A stretch of 64,000 nt of DNA from Sipunculus nudus. Lineage: Eukaryota > Annelida > Sipuncula > Golfingiida > Sipunculidae. Of this stretch, positions 13,106 to 26,200 are shown piece after piece; the stretch's first letter is position 1; each line of letters opens with the position of its first letter. Below the pieces are notes generated by a model that was not told the origin of the DNA, did not search any database, and worked only from the letters and a program-made list of their open reading frames with translations. Made by a program: the position numbers and the translations under genes. The stretch covers positions 1,352,001-1,416,000 of the forward strand of contig CM049320.1 of NCBI GenBank assembly GCA_026874595.1, given 5' to 3'.

Positions 13106-14739
13106 CTGAAAGCAACAATTGAACGCTTACATACGAAAAACGCAGCAGAGCAGTCATATGGTGCATGTAAAGCAATGGTTATGTGCTTACTACATATTTT
13201 ATCTTACACATTTCGACTGCATTGTCAAGTAAAAGTAATTAATTGGACACTACTGTCAAGGCAAGGTCAAAACGTCCATTGTGACATCAAATCAGTGTGG
13301 TAAAAAGCAGTTTATATTTTTCATCCTTTTCTCTGATATCCAGCTTCAAGCTTCTGTTTTAAATTGATAGGTTGCTGGGCTCAGCTAATGATGCGCCTGT
13401 CGCGTCTAGTCCCGCTGGATACGGATGTTCTGTTATCCTTGTGAATAGAGAAAGCATGCATTGTGAGGAGCCTACAGAACAGCCTGCCAATGATATCTAC
13501 CTTAAAACCATTATGCTGTGATAGGTTTGATTCAAAATGCCCTTTTTATCTAGGTTCATTGGATGAAACGATATTATGGAAGTCGTTTGTTTTTCCTAGG
13601 CTTAGAGATATGTAAAATATATTTAGCAACAGAGACAAATCTATAATTCGGTAGTCAAGGAACCGGTTCAAGTTTCTCCATGAATCTTAACCATATAAGC
13701 ATACTAATTATTTACTTGTTTTTTATTTTTTAGTTGAAACGTATAAATATACCTCATTGTTACATCCAGCAGAGTAATAAAGCGTTTGGTAATAAAGGAT
13801 AAAGTTCACCACCAGCAAGTGGACAGAAAGGTAATGAAAGCAAAGAAGAGCAGGCTACAGAAGAAAATTCGGACGTTTATGGACTTGGTCAGCCACCTGC
13901 GTGCTATCCACAACTGGTAAACTACAAATGCCTTCTATCAGCCCCTGGACAGAGTCAGCAAAGAAAGACGGCCGATCCAGCATATGCTGGAACCAACAGA
14001 TAGGCCAAAAAATGTACATCACATATTCGGATATTGGTCGCATTGGGAAAAACCATGGGTATGTGTCCAGTGACAGAAGTGCAAATAAATTTTACAAAAG
14101 TGAATCAAATACAGAGAGCTAAAATACCAAAAGAACATAGTGCCTGAGAGAGAATGTACGGACAGATGTTCCCTTTATATAGGAGTGAAGAATGTTGAAT
14201 CAAAATGTTAAAGCGGGGAGGTTAAAGATGAACTGTAACGATTTATTTCATTCGCTCACTGGATTCAGCATGAAGAGTTACCCTGCTGGGCAAAATGATA
14301 GTTTATTACAGTGAAGGTAACCATCTGAAGTAAAAGCCTTAAGAATATGAGCCTTGCTATGACACTGCACGGTGGCACCATCAGGGTTTTGACGTCAGTT
14401 TATGACGTCATAGTTACCTATTAAAATAAACACATTCACAAACAGACGGGATCTGATAGAAAATATGCCTGGACAAGGCGGTGTGAAAGTAGCCAATGGT
14501 CAAGGATACCTGTTCATACTGATGTATGGGTTGTGGTTCTCCTAATGCTTCCCATTGTTTGCTGAGGTATAGGTATGGCGTTTTGTCCAACATCCGTATG
14601 GCCGCCCGTCATCAGGGCACATATCATAACCGCTAACCCTAAATATTTGTAACTTAATTTACAGGTAGGTTTATAAAAATTCTCCCTAGAAACCGGAAAT
14701 TAGGTAACTGCGACTTATATCCTCAAAACTAGATATTTT
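13106..14739. other. Unannotated DNA upstream of the decayed DDE gene
   Basis: Two perfect TGACGTCA palindromes lie at 14390-14397 and 14403-14410. Overlapping ORFs at 13855-14122 on both strands show no recognised motif. Earlier exons of the minus-strand transposase could lie here, but I cannot support any. Confidence 0.4.
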
Positions 14740-15735
14740 TTTAGCACCGCAGGTGCAATAGTATTCCCAGACAATTACCCCCCCCCCCCCCCCCTTTTGA
14801 GAATTGGCCCACCATCTTCAGCAGCAAAAATTTCAGACTAATACTTGAACCACTCGGATTATATATGAGCGATTTTCACCGAAAGCAAACGTACGGATGG
14901 ACATCACAAATTGCAGATAGCACCACCAGTCATGAATACAAGATGAAGGTATACAAGATCAATGGACATGCGCAATTTCAGCCAAATCTGTCCTTTAGTT
15001 TAAAACTTATAATGCTCACAGTACTGTTAAGTGGCAATGATGGGGAATACAAAGGCACAAAAACAAGTAAAAGAATAACAGGTGGCGCCACCAGTTAAAC
15101 ACTATCTAAGATCTTTGGTCAAGTTGATTTTTGGATCAATCCATGCAAGATTTCTTGATATATTTAAGAATATGTGTGATTTTCCCCAAAATCGGACCTA
15201 TTCAAGGTCAAGGTCACTCTCCTAGTTAAAGGTCATGACCCCAATTTAAATATACATCATCCCATAAATCATGTCTACGTATATGCATAATATGAAAGAA
15301 ATCTGTCCATTAGCTTTTGACTTATAATGCTCACAGTACTGTTAAGTGGCTATGATGGGGAAAACAAAGGCACGAAAACAAGTAAAAAGAAAAACATATG
15401 GCGCCACCAGTTTCCGGTACATGACAACACAAGATCTATGGTCAAGTTGATTTTTGGACCAATCCTTGCATCCCTTATTGAGATACTAATAATTTTGTGT
15501 GATTTTCACCATATATGGAAATATTTAAGATCAAGACCACTTTGATAGGAAAGGTCATGATGGCAATGATGCGGTATTGATAAGCGCGAAAACAATCAAA
15601 GGACAGAAGGTGGCGCCACCTGTCTTCTGTGCTATCCAAGATCTTCAGTCTGTTTGATTTTTGGAGCAATCAAAATATTTTTTAGTTATCGCGGCGACCG
15701 ACTTTGTCTGGGGATACAATAATACAAAACCTCAA
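14740..15735 (+). repeat. Dispersed repeat with GGTGGCGCCACC motifs
   Basis: It begins GGCACCGCAGGTGC (inverted repeat), AGTATTCCCAGACA and a poly-C run, and ends near 15730 with GTCTGGGGATACAATAAT. Exact GGTGGCGCCACC occurs at 15081-15092 and 15609-15620, each ahead of an ATCCAAGATCTTTGGTCAA-like block. The 5' and 3' termini match those of the element at 47697-51012. Confidence 0.65.
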
Positions 15736-16069
15736 GTATCTTGATAATTGATGCATCGATTGCCATGATTCTTGCCTTGAATGTTGACCATCACTAATTT
15801 TCTCGGTTATCGAAAACTGGTTGCGCCACCTGTATTTTTTTTCGAATATTCACGATTTTGTTTACGTTTCTAGACCATTAAAATACAGCTCTTGTGTCAG
15901 TTTATCACCTGTGGTTTCTTCCTGTGTTCTGAAAATCCAGTGTGTTTATTGATTATGATTGGTTTCTTCAGTTCCAGAAGTGTTACTGACACAGACCGTA
16001 TGTCAGTAAATCTCATGTTGTTGTATTATTTAGTGTTCAGAGCACAGTCTTACGTTACAAATAATAAAT

Positions 16070-18410
16070 ATTTCTTGGCACCGCAGGTGCCATAGTTACC
16101 CCAGACAATTAATCCCCCCTTGGCCCCCCATCTTCAGCATATACTGAAACTTTGCAAGCGAATATAGTTTTTTTTATTCGATCTACCAACTTGAGAAACA
16201 ATATTTATCACCAAATATGGGGGCCAATACGGTGAATCACTCTTGAGAAAAGAGGATTAATTTATACTTAGAAAATGGTAAGGTAGGTGGCGCCATCTGT
16301 CTGGTTGGCGAGAAAACTCTCCAAGCTGGCTGAACATGCCAAATTGGAGACCTACACACTGAAGGACTCCTCAGATATGAGAAATTTTCACCTATGTACG
16401 GATGGACACCACAAAAAATGGCAGATGGCCCCACCAGTCTGAAGTAAAAGATGGAGCAGGTCAAGATCTATGGACATGCACAATTTTAGACCATTACAGC
16501 ACACCACTCCGAAGAAAAGAGCATAAATTTAATCGACGAAAACGAGTCCTGTGACCTTGACATTTGACCGTTCGACCACAAAATCGACATGGTTCTTACT
16601 ATAGTGGTGAGCCATATATAAATTAAGTTTGAAACCAATATTTCAAACCAAACTGGTGTTACCATTTTGAAAATAATATGTGGATTGATGACCCCTGTGA
16701 CCTTGACCTTGTGACCCCAAAATCCATAAGTTACTGCCACTATTGAGAGTCGAGCAACATCTGGAAGATAAAATGTTTGGGACAGAAAGTTTGGCTAAAA
16801 ATACATCAACAATATTTTTGAAGAAGTGGGTCCTGAGACCTTGACCTTTGGTCTTATGACCCCAAAATCAAAAGGGTTCTTACATTATTGGTGGGTCATA
16901 TATAAGTCAAAATTGAAACCAACATGTCAATCCAAACTGGAGTTATCATCCAGAAACAAATATGTGGACAGATGGGCCCCTGTGACGATGACCTTTGACC
17001 TTGTGACCCCGAAATCACTCAGTTTCTTCCCTATTGGCAGCTCAACTAAATGTACAAGATGGAAGGTTTTCGATGAAAAGTTTGATTTAAAATGCATCCA
17101 CAATCTTTCTAAATAAGTGGGTACTGTGACCTTGACCTTTGACCTCATGACCCCAAAATTGAACAGAATCTTCCCCTATTGGCAGGTAAGCAATATCTTG
17201 AAGATGGAAGGTTTGGGATGAAAAGTTTGGCTTCAAATGCATATGCATTATTTTTAAAGAAATGTGTCCTGTGACCATGATCTTGGACCGTTGGACCCCA
17301 AAATGGTGTAAGTCATATATAAGTTAAGTTTGAAACCAATATGTCAAACTAAACTGGAGTTATCATCTGTAAACTAATTTGTGAACAGGTGGCCCCTGTG
17401 ACCTTGACCTTTGACCTCTTGACCCCAAATTCATTTATGCATTATTTTTAAAGAAATGTGTCCTGTGACCATGATCTTGGACCGTTGGACCCCAAAATGG
17501 TGTAAGTCATATATAAGTTAAGTTTGAAACCAATATGTCAAACTAAACTGGAGTTATCATCTGTAAACTAATTTGTGAACAGGTGGCCCCTGTGACCTTG
17601 ACCTTTGACCTCTTGACCCCAAATTCATTTATGCTCTCCCCATACTGGCAAGTCAGCTAAATGTGCAAAATGGAAAGTTTGGGATGAAAAGCTTGGCTTA
17701 AAATGCAGCCATAATCATTTTAAAAAAAGTGAGTGCTGTGACTTTGACCTTATGACCCCAATATCAAATAGGTTCTTGCTTTAGTGGTGGGCCATATGTA
17801 AGCCAAGTTTGAAATCCATGTGTCAATACAACCTGGAGATATCATCAAACAAATTTGTGTGGATGGACGGATGGACAAACAGACAGCTAGACAAACAGAC
17901 AGACAGACAGCGTGATAACTATATGGCATCCACTTGTGATCAATAAACACACCAGGTTTTGGGACACTAGATGTAATTACAGCTGAGAAACTGACATGAT
18001 TGTTGTCAAATTATAGAAAAAAAATTAAATATTCGTTAAAATAAAAAAAATAAAATGAACGTGGCGCCATAACTTTTCGGGAACTGACAAAACTAGTCAT
18101 GGTCAATATTCAAGGCAAGATTCATGACAATCGATGCATTCATTATCAAGATATTGGAGGTTTTGTATTATATTTTTTATTATTCCGGGGGGGGGGGGGG
18201 TACTTTTAAGCCGCATAGCTCGGAGGATATAGGTCGCAGTTACCTACTTTCAGGTTTCCAAGATTTATTTTTGACCTCCCTGGATATTCACTTAGAGGTT
18301 TCTAGGTCCAGCAGTTACGATTTGTGCCCTGCTAACGGACGGACGACGGACAAAGCGCCATTCCTATACCTCAGTTGACTTACAGTCAGCTAAGCTAAAA
18401 AAATGATACA
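16070..18410 (+). repeat. Composite pearl-like repeat with core array
   Basis: It opens with TTGGCACCGCAGGTGCCATAG. The ~140-bp core modules run 16540-17830, and 17430-17640 is a near-exact tandem duplication of 17230-17430. Then come ACAGACAG, the CTAGA empty site, a poly-G run, an ACGG-rich stretch and CAGTCAGCTAAGCTA at 18380. A degraded reverse segment with GGTGGCGCCACC (18612-18623) follows to about 18770. Confidence 0.7.
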
Positions 18411-19611
18411 AAACCTCCAGTAACTTGATACAATTAATGCATGGATTGCAATGATTCTTACCTTGATTATTGACCATGACTAGTTTTGTCAGTTCTCGAA
18501 TATTCTGGCCGCCACCTGTATTTTTTTTCTTATTTGTACATTTTTTCATCCAGTGTCCAGAAACCTGGTGTGTTAATTGATTATGATAGGTTTCTTCAGT
18601 TCCTGAAGACTGGTGGCGCCACCTTTATTTTTTTTTATTTTATGCATTTTCCCTTTATTTTGAGACTGCAAAAGAATATTGATACAATCATCTGTCTGTC
18701 CGTCTGTTCGTCATACTGTATGTCCGTAAAATTTTTCAAAATTAATTATGCACTTTTATCATTGTAAATCCTTGTGATACGATACAAAATCCAAAATGTA
18801 GAAAATATCTATAATAAGGATGAATCAAATATATAAACATTCATATAGTTTATGCATCATCAATCCTGTGCCAAGGCAGCTGCCTAGAGTGGGTAACATA
18901 ACCTAGAGGGCTGCATAACTCACTGTACTGTCCAATTAACTTGATGTAAACAACACTTGACATGATTTCTAAAAATTTAAATAAAAGCTACTTTTTTACA
19001 ATCAAATCATTTGAAATTTCAGATTTTAAAAGATTAAATCCATATGTATACATACTGTGAAAATTAAATCCACATGCAGTGTATACAGGGAAAAACGTGC
19101 CGTGGCCAAATTTCGACAAAATTTAAGGTACTGATTTTATAGCTATGCTAAATTCCGATCTAATTTTGGGTATAAAATTAATCTTGATAAAAAAGTTAGG
19201 GTACATAGGGGGAATATGAGCACCTTAAGAATTTCAGCATGTTCTCGGTTTGATTGGAAGAAGATGGTCTCATAGAAAGGCAATATGACGAAAATACAGG
19301 ATTCTCTCAGGTTTGCATCAAAATAAGGACAAATCTTTTAATTTGAAATTGTGCCCATCTTACCCACTGTTTGGGTTATATGAGCATATGTGCTCATATT
19401 GCCCTGAAATGTTAAATATTCAGTTTACACTGTTGTTTTAGTTTTAAATAGTCTACTGTAGTATGTCCTTTTTCATAAAATTACAAATAAATGGATATAT
19501 AAGGAGGTATACTTTATCTTTATAAAAAAAACCCCAAGAAATAAAGGTCAGTTGCGGAATATTACTTCATTATTGGCCACGAAAGTGTCCTGTCTTTGTC
19601 CGCTACAGGAT

Positions 19612-20160
19612 TCCATGACCATAGATTAGCGTTTCTGTTGTCAGAGAATGCCTCTGTGACCATCGGGTACCATGACCATTGATCAGTTTCTGCTGAGTAT
19701 ACCTCTGTGACAATCGGGTAGCATGACCATAACTCGTAGATTAGAGTTTAGCTGTAAGAGTATGCCTCTGTGACCATCGGGTACCATGACCATAGATTAG
19801 AGTTTCTGCTGTTAGAGTATGCCTTTGTGACAATCGGGTACCATGACCATAGATTAGAGTTTCTGCTGTCAGAGTATGCCTTTGTGACCATCGGGTACGA
19901 TGACCATAGATTAGAGTTTCTGCTGTCAGAGTATGCCTTTGTGACCATCGCTACCATGACCATAGATTAGAGTTTCTGCTGTCAGAATATGCCTTTGTGA
20001 CCATCGGGTACCATGACCATAGACTAGAGTTTCTGCTGTCAGAGTATGCCTTTGTGACCATCGGGTACCATGACCACAGATTAGAGTTTCTGCTGTCAGA
20101 GTATGCCTGTGTCACCTTGGATAGCCTGGTCATAGATTAGACGTTCTGCCGGCAGTGTAT
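19612..20160. repeat. 57-bp minisatellite, about 9-10 copies
   Basis: The unit contains AGAGTTTCTGCTGTCAGAG, TATGCCTTTGTGACCATCGG and GTACCATGACCATAGATT. Because 57 is a multiple of three, 19-residue repeating ORFs stay open on both strands. These are by-products, not genes. Left copies are more diverged than central ones. An (AT)n and a poly-C tract follow. Confidence 0.85.
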
Positions 20161-21199
20161 GCCTGTCAGAGTATATATATATATATATATATACCGTCAT
20201 ACTGCCACCCCCCCCCCCCCCCAACCACCTACCCTTTGAGATAAATTTACGTCATTGATGAGGTATATACATGCACCTCGTAAAAATAAAATGCACAAAA
20301 AACAAGGAACGTTTTAAATATAAGCAACGCAGATTTAGGCCTACATATACTTATATATGTAGAATGTATTTTGTCCAATCTTTCATACAGATGAATGTGT
20401 ACGTGCATTTTCGGAGGATTAACTTTCCACAGGTAGAGTTCAAAGTGGGTTGAGTGCATTTCAGACATCTGCTGTACCGGTGCTATATAGACTTATATGA
20501 CAATATACCAATATTTATAATATGCTGATGTATTTTAAGGAAAAGATTTTCCATTTGAGACTTATCTTGAAATGACGACCTGTGTGTAAATAACCGAAAT
20601 ACGTAACCGTTAGACCTAGAAACTTCTAACTGTGCATCCAAGGAAGTCCTAGGCAAATCTACTTTGGAAAATGAAAGTAGGTTACCGTGACCTATTTATT
20701 TTCGAATAACCAGTCGAAAACATGATTATAAGCATCCAGGCAGTCCGGCAGGGCACATTACTTTACTGTTGCCCATATATTTTCAAACTTGACATCCAGG
20801 GAGGTCCTATTAAAATCTTCTTGGAAACCGTAAATAAGGTCAATGTCACCTATTTTCCGAGGACGATGGAAAAAAAATATGATTCTGATCACTTTGGAAG
20901 TTATGATTCCCATATGTTCATGGTCTTTATCAAATCATTTTAACCAGATCATAACATCAATAATTAATACAGGCGTCGATCAACTGTTTGTCAATTCAGC
21001 TGAGCGTCATAACCCATGGGCCACTTGTTTTGACATTTAACCTACCTGTTAAAGTAACAGGGTCCTTACTTATATTTCCACTGCCCCCAATAAATTTATT
21101 TCATATCTACCGCAGTCACTACCTGAATACCGATGTGTTGATGTGATTTTATTAAACCATTAATCAAAGCCATGAAAAGGCCGGGACTTTGCACTCAAG

Positions 21200-21206
<7 letters not shown>

Positions 21207-21266
<60 letters not shown>
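21207..21266. repeat. (AT)n microsatellite
   Basis: About 30 TA units. Similar tracts occur at 24711-24740, 34588-34618, 46029-46082, 56014-56050, 57391-57457 and 59007-59057. Confidence 0.9.
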
Positions 21267-21268
<2 letters not shown>

Positions 21269-22149
21269 CCACAAAAGAGGTACCAGTTCAACACAGATTG
21301 TGTCTCTAACAGACATTCTATTTCTCCTGAGCTTCATCGTTTTTTATAAACTCCCTTAAATTAAAAATTTAAGCGACTGTGAAAATAAACGATGCCATAT
21401 GTATATCTTTAACTTAAATATTTATATTCTTACCCTTTATTTACATATAAATTGCTTTTTCTGACTTTTCCCTGTGGCAAGGGAAATATGGGCACCCACT
21501 AATTCATATGCTCATATTACCCTATGTCATGCATGCTCATATTCCCCAAAGCGACACGTTTCACATTTATGTAAAAGTTAAATCATGTTACGATATATAC
21601 CTTCACTATAACCCTTAAAAACAAGCAATAAGACACTGTATGTGAGGGGTGATAATGTATATTTCAGTTGTAATGCATCTTATGTGCAAATTGAAGTTTT
21701 CAATATAAATCCACAATTTAGCAAAGTGGGCGTAAATTGGATTTAACGGAAATTTCATTCGCAAGTCTTAAAGCGCCTCAGCCTTTGCTATCATCAACCT
21801 CGTCCGTGCGTTTGCCACAAAAAAAAAAAAAAACAACAGAGGGCAGCACTTTAACGCTCTCAAAATATATTTATCCCGAGGTGCTCATATTTCCCGTATG
21901 CTCATATTACACCTATGTACCCATATCGGATCCCTGAAAAAAAGTCTCTAGCTTTATCAATTCTCATGTTAAGTGAGTAAATATATTTCCTTTTTATTAC
22001 AAAGTGCATTACGTTCGGGCCCATAACTTCAAGAAATTATATAATACTTACCTTATTATCTTCTATGTACATAGGAAATATATAGGGGAATATTCATATC
22101 CTATTCTTATCAAAAACAGGTAAGTGGTTTTAATATTAGGCAGTCTTGA

Positions 22150-23490
22150 AGTGTGATATTTGGTTTCAAAGGTAAATTGTGGGTGTTCCTTAATATCACT
22201 AAGGAACGAAGTCCTACTGACCCAATTTTCTGTAAGGTATAGCTTTTGTATCTCCTACTGTATGCCGAAATTCAGATTTGTAGGGCCACCGGTTTCAAAA
22301 CGCGCCAGTTTAACGGACGAACGGACGGACAGCCGACGGCAAAAAAATCACTATAGCCCAGCTGACTTATAGACAGCTGAGCTAAAAATTGATACAAAAG
22401 CCCCATTATCTTGATTATTTTTCTAATTTTTACGCATTTTTTCTCTCTATTTTCAAGTCTTTCAAGCATGCAGTCGTCCGTAATGGAGTACCAATTGTAA
22501 CCATCACCTAGAATTTTCTAATTTATATCCAGGGAGGTCCATGAAAATCTTCTAATTTATATCCAAGGAGGTCCATGAAAAATCTTCTAATCTATATCCA
22601 GGGAGGTCCATGAAAAATCTTCTAATTTATATCCAGGGAGGTCCATGAAAAATCTTCTAATTTATATCCAGGGAGGTCCATGAAAAATCTTCTAATTTAT
22701 ATCCAGGGAGGTCCATGAAAAATCTTCTAATTTATATCCAGGGAGGTCCATGAAAAATCTTCTAATTTATATCCAGGCAGGTCCATGAAAATCTTCTAAT
22801 TTATATCCAAGGAGGTCCATGAAAAATCTTCTAATTAAATCCAAGGAGGTCCATGAAAAATCTTCCAATTTATATCCAGGGAGGTCCATGAAAAATCTTC
22901 TAATTTATATCCAGGGAGGTCCATGAAAAATCTTCTAATTTATATCCAGGGAGGTCCATGAAAACCCTCCTTAGAAACCTGAATATTTTCTCTGTTACCT
23001 ATATCTTTCGCGCTATAGGGGTTGTAGGTACCCCTCAGTATAATTAAACATATGATACAAAACCTCCAGTTTTTGGAAACAACTAATACATTGATAACCA
23101 TGGTTCTTTGCATGCATATTCATCATGAACATCATGAAGTGTTTCATTAGTTCCTGCAGACAGGTGGTGCTGCCTGGATGTTGTTTTTTTTTAAATTATA
23201 CGCATTTTTTATTTTCATTTTTGAGACCTTCAAAGATTTGGTCGTTCGTTAACAGGGCAAAAATCGTTACCATTACACCTAGAATCTCCTAAATTGATAT
23301 CCAGGGAGGTCCATGAAAAATCTCCTTGGAACCCTTAAATCAAGTCTCTGTTACCCAGATCTTCCTCGATATGCTTCAGTTGAATTGATATACCACCTAC
23401 AAAATTTGGCATTCAGATGAAAAAAAATAATCCTTTTGTGAAGGTCTTACTAGTCAGCTGAGCGTCATGACCCATGGGTCACTTGTTTAC
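22150..23490. repeat. Dispersed repeat surrounding the 35-bp array
   Basis: ACGG-rich DNA and GACAGCTGAGCTAAAA at about 22371 end one copy. GTCAGCTGAGCGTCATGACC and GGGTCACTTGTTT at 23451-23486 are the inverse of the left terminus of the 2.4-kb unit. Confidence 0.55.
22516..22962. repeat. 35-bp tandem repeat, about 12-13 copies
   Basis: The unit is TATATCCAGGGAGGTCCATG followed by AAAAATCTTCTAATT. Central copies are identical or differ at one base. Single diverged monomers occur near 20797 and 23297 inside dispersed repeats, so the array expanded from one such block. Confidence 0.88.
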
Positions 23491-24589
23491 TTCTGAATTT
23501 GTAAATATGGTTTAATCTGCATACAATTATAATTTGTGTAATATGGTAATCAGTTTCCAAAAATATATATATGATATAATTCAAAGCGCATAAAATGTTT
23601 CAGATACAAAATACCGTATTTGACGTAATAAGCGCCCCGGGCGCTTCATAATTGGATTTTCCAAATATTTTTAATAACCAAATAACCCCCCCCCCCCCGG
23701 GTCTACTATGTACCAGTTCGGTCCCGTCTTACGATCCCCTGTCATTGACACCTTTCGTTTGACATCGCATCACGTTCGCGGTGATCCTGAGAAGAAAAAG
23801 AGCCAAAACGATGATTGTGTAAAAGTATGAAATTAATGATAACTGATCCAAACAATATATTCAGTGTACTCATCATCTTAACGCCAACATATTACACAAG
23901 AAAGGTATTTGAATATCATATACACCTACTGTTAACATATTCGTAGCTGATGCCATCTGCCGCTTATCACAGGACTGAAAATCCCATTAACGGATACAAA
24001 AAACCAAAACAAGCAATCATATTTTATTATAATTATTATTTAAATATCCCCTGAACCAACGCACTTTTATGTGTGTTACCATCTTTCACAAATCACAAAT
24101 GCCGATCGACGAACTTCGCGGGTCTTTGCTGACCCGTAAAGAGTAAATTAGCTGGTAACTATATAACTTTACCCAAGGTTTCAAGCGGCCGGTGCTAAAA
24201 AAAGACGAGAGTATTGGCGCCGGGCATTCAGTATATTCCGTGAATTTAATACGCGTATGTAGATTTTAAAAATACAAAGATCAAGTAATGACTGTTCCCC
24301 CTTCGTCGAACTTGACACGTCGAACTTGAGGCCCGCTACTATTTTTTTTGCATTCAGATTGTTGACAATTTATTTTCATAAAGACTGCCAATACGATTAA
24401 TGCAGAGACTAATAAAGGACACGCTCTTCGAGATCATTTTCATTGCTTACATTTGAAGATGAGAAAGATTGCCCGCCGACATTTTGAGCGTAATGTTTTT
24501 ATTTTCAGTAAGACCACCATGTTTAAACTGATATTCACTGTCGATCTGTTGTCTTGTTAGGTGTCACATCGTATTTTCCTCGCTTTTCT
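23491..24589. other. Unannotated DNA with a poly-C tract
   Basis: Poly-C at 23687-23698. No ORF or repeat relation recognised. Confidence 0.5.
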
Positions 24590-24705
24590 TTAATTTCCAA
24601 AATATTAACGCACAATGTTATATCCAGGGGATGCCGCACATGAGACGTAACAACTATTGATCTTAGAACTTGCGCGTAAGCAAATCAATCCCCTTGGCTC
24701 AAACA

Positions 24706-24742
<37 letters not shown>

Positions 24743-26200
24743 GGCAAGGTAGGTAGCGCCACCTGTCTGGTTGACGAGAAAACTCTCAAAGATGTACATG
24801 CCAAATTGGACACCAACACATTGAAGTACTCCTCAGATATCAGCAATTTTCATCTAAAACAAATATGCAGTTGGACGCAATGCCAAAACGATTGCAGATG
24901 GCGACACCAGTCTTGCGTACAAGATGAAGGAGTCCAAGATCAATAGATATGCACAATTTCAGGCCAATAGGCTAAATCACTCCTTAGAAAGGGGCATTAA
25001 TTTATTCTACTAAAAAAGGAAGGTAGGTGGCGCTTCTGTCTATTTTATGAGAAAACTTTCAAATATGGATGGACATGCCAAATTTCAGACAAATCCCTTG
25101 AACAACTCCGGAGATAAAAGCTATTTTCACCGAAAGCACATGTAAAGATGAACGCCACAGCAATACGATTGCAGATGGCGCACCCAGTCTTATGTACAAG
25201 ATGGAAGAGTCCAAGATCTATGGATATGCACAATTTCAGGCCAATAATGCAAAAAAACCCTCAGAAAAGGGCATTAATTTATTCTACAAAAACAGAAAGG
25301 TAGGTGGCGCCACCTGTCTGGTTTATAAGAAAAATGTTAAAGATGGATGAACATGCCGAATTTCAGACAAATACCTTGAACCACTCGGGAGATATAAGCA
25401 ATTTTCACCAAAAGCACATGTACAGATGGACGCCAAGGTAAACGATTGCAGATGGCACCACCAGTCTTGAAAACAAGATCAATATACATGTACAAATTCA
25501 GCCCAATCTGTCAATAAGTTTTAGACTTATAATGCTTACAGTACTGTCAATTGACAATGATGGGGTATTAAAAGGCACGAAAACAAGAGAAAGACAGAAG
25601 TTGGCGCCACCTGTCTTCCGCAAAAGACAGAGCTATCCAAGATCTTTGGTCAGTTTGATTTTTGGACCAATGCATGCATCCCTTATGGAGATATTTATGA
25701 TTTAGTTTGATTTTCACCCTATATGGCAATATTCAAGGTCAAGGCCTCTCTTATAGGAAAGGTCATGACCCCGATTTACATATACATGTACATAATCCCA
25801 TAACCCATGTCTATGTATATGCATAATATGAAAGAAATCTGTCCGATTGGGGTGTTAAATGGCACGAAAACAAGATAAGGATAACAGGTGGCGCCACCAG
25901 TTTCCTGTACACTATCCAAGATCTTAAGTCAAGTCATTTTTTTTATCAATTCTTGCAAGATTTCTTGAGATATTTAAGAATGTGTGTGATTTTCCTCCAA
26001 AATGGATATATTCAAGGTCAAGGTCACTCTCCTTGTAAAGGTCATGACCCCATTTCAATAAGGCTTTGTCCTCTCTCCCATATCTATGCACATGTCAAGT
26101 TTGGTAAGTTACGTAAAATATCTTTTGAGTTATCGCGTCCAAACGATTCTCCACGGCGGCGGCGGCGGCGGCGCAACCGTGCCTAAACCATAGTATCTCC
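24590..26200 (+). repeat. Dispersed repeat with four GCGCC-type palindromes and a (CGG)n end
   Basis: Repeated ~270-bp blocks contain AAGGTAGGTGGCGCCACCTG or variants (24745, 25020, 25300, 25600, 25885). The 3' end has GTTATCGCG, (GGC)n at 26153-26174 and CATAGTATC, as at 50930-51010. Exact GGTGGCGCCACC lies at 25303-25314 and 25887-25898. Confidence 0.65.

Larger units (their letters stand above)
19204..21925. repeat. Region bounded by inverted GCTCATATT-CCC motifs
   Basis: CATAGGGGGAATATGAGCAC (19204-19223) is roughly inverse to GTGCTCATATTTCCCGTATG (21881-21900). Further copies are at 19370-19405, 21508-21525 and 21531-21546. Whether this is one element is uncertain; the 57-bp minisatellite and an (AT)n tract lie within. 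Confidence 0.4.

Noticed and set aside
19748-20133. Repetitive proteins on both strands near 19.8-20.1 kb
   Set aside because: By-products of the 57-bp minisatellite; open in both directions because 57 is divisible by three.
22509-22965. CRISPR-like regular repeats
   Set aside because: The 35-bp units are directly adjacent with no unique spacers, so this is a tandem repeat; the context is eukaryotic.
26130-26186. Arg-rich ORF end from a GGC/CGG run as a coding repeat expansion
   Set aside because: The run is part of a dispersed-repeat 3' end, also present at 50943-50960.
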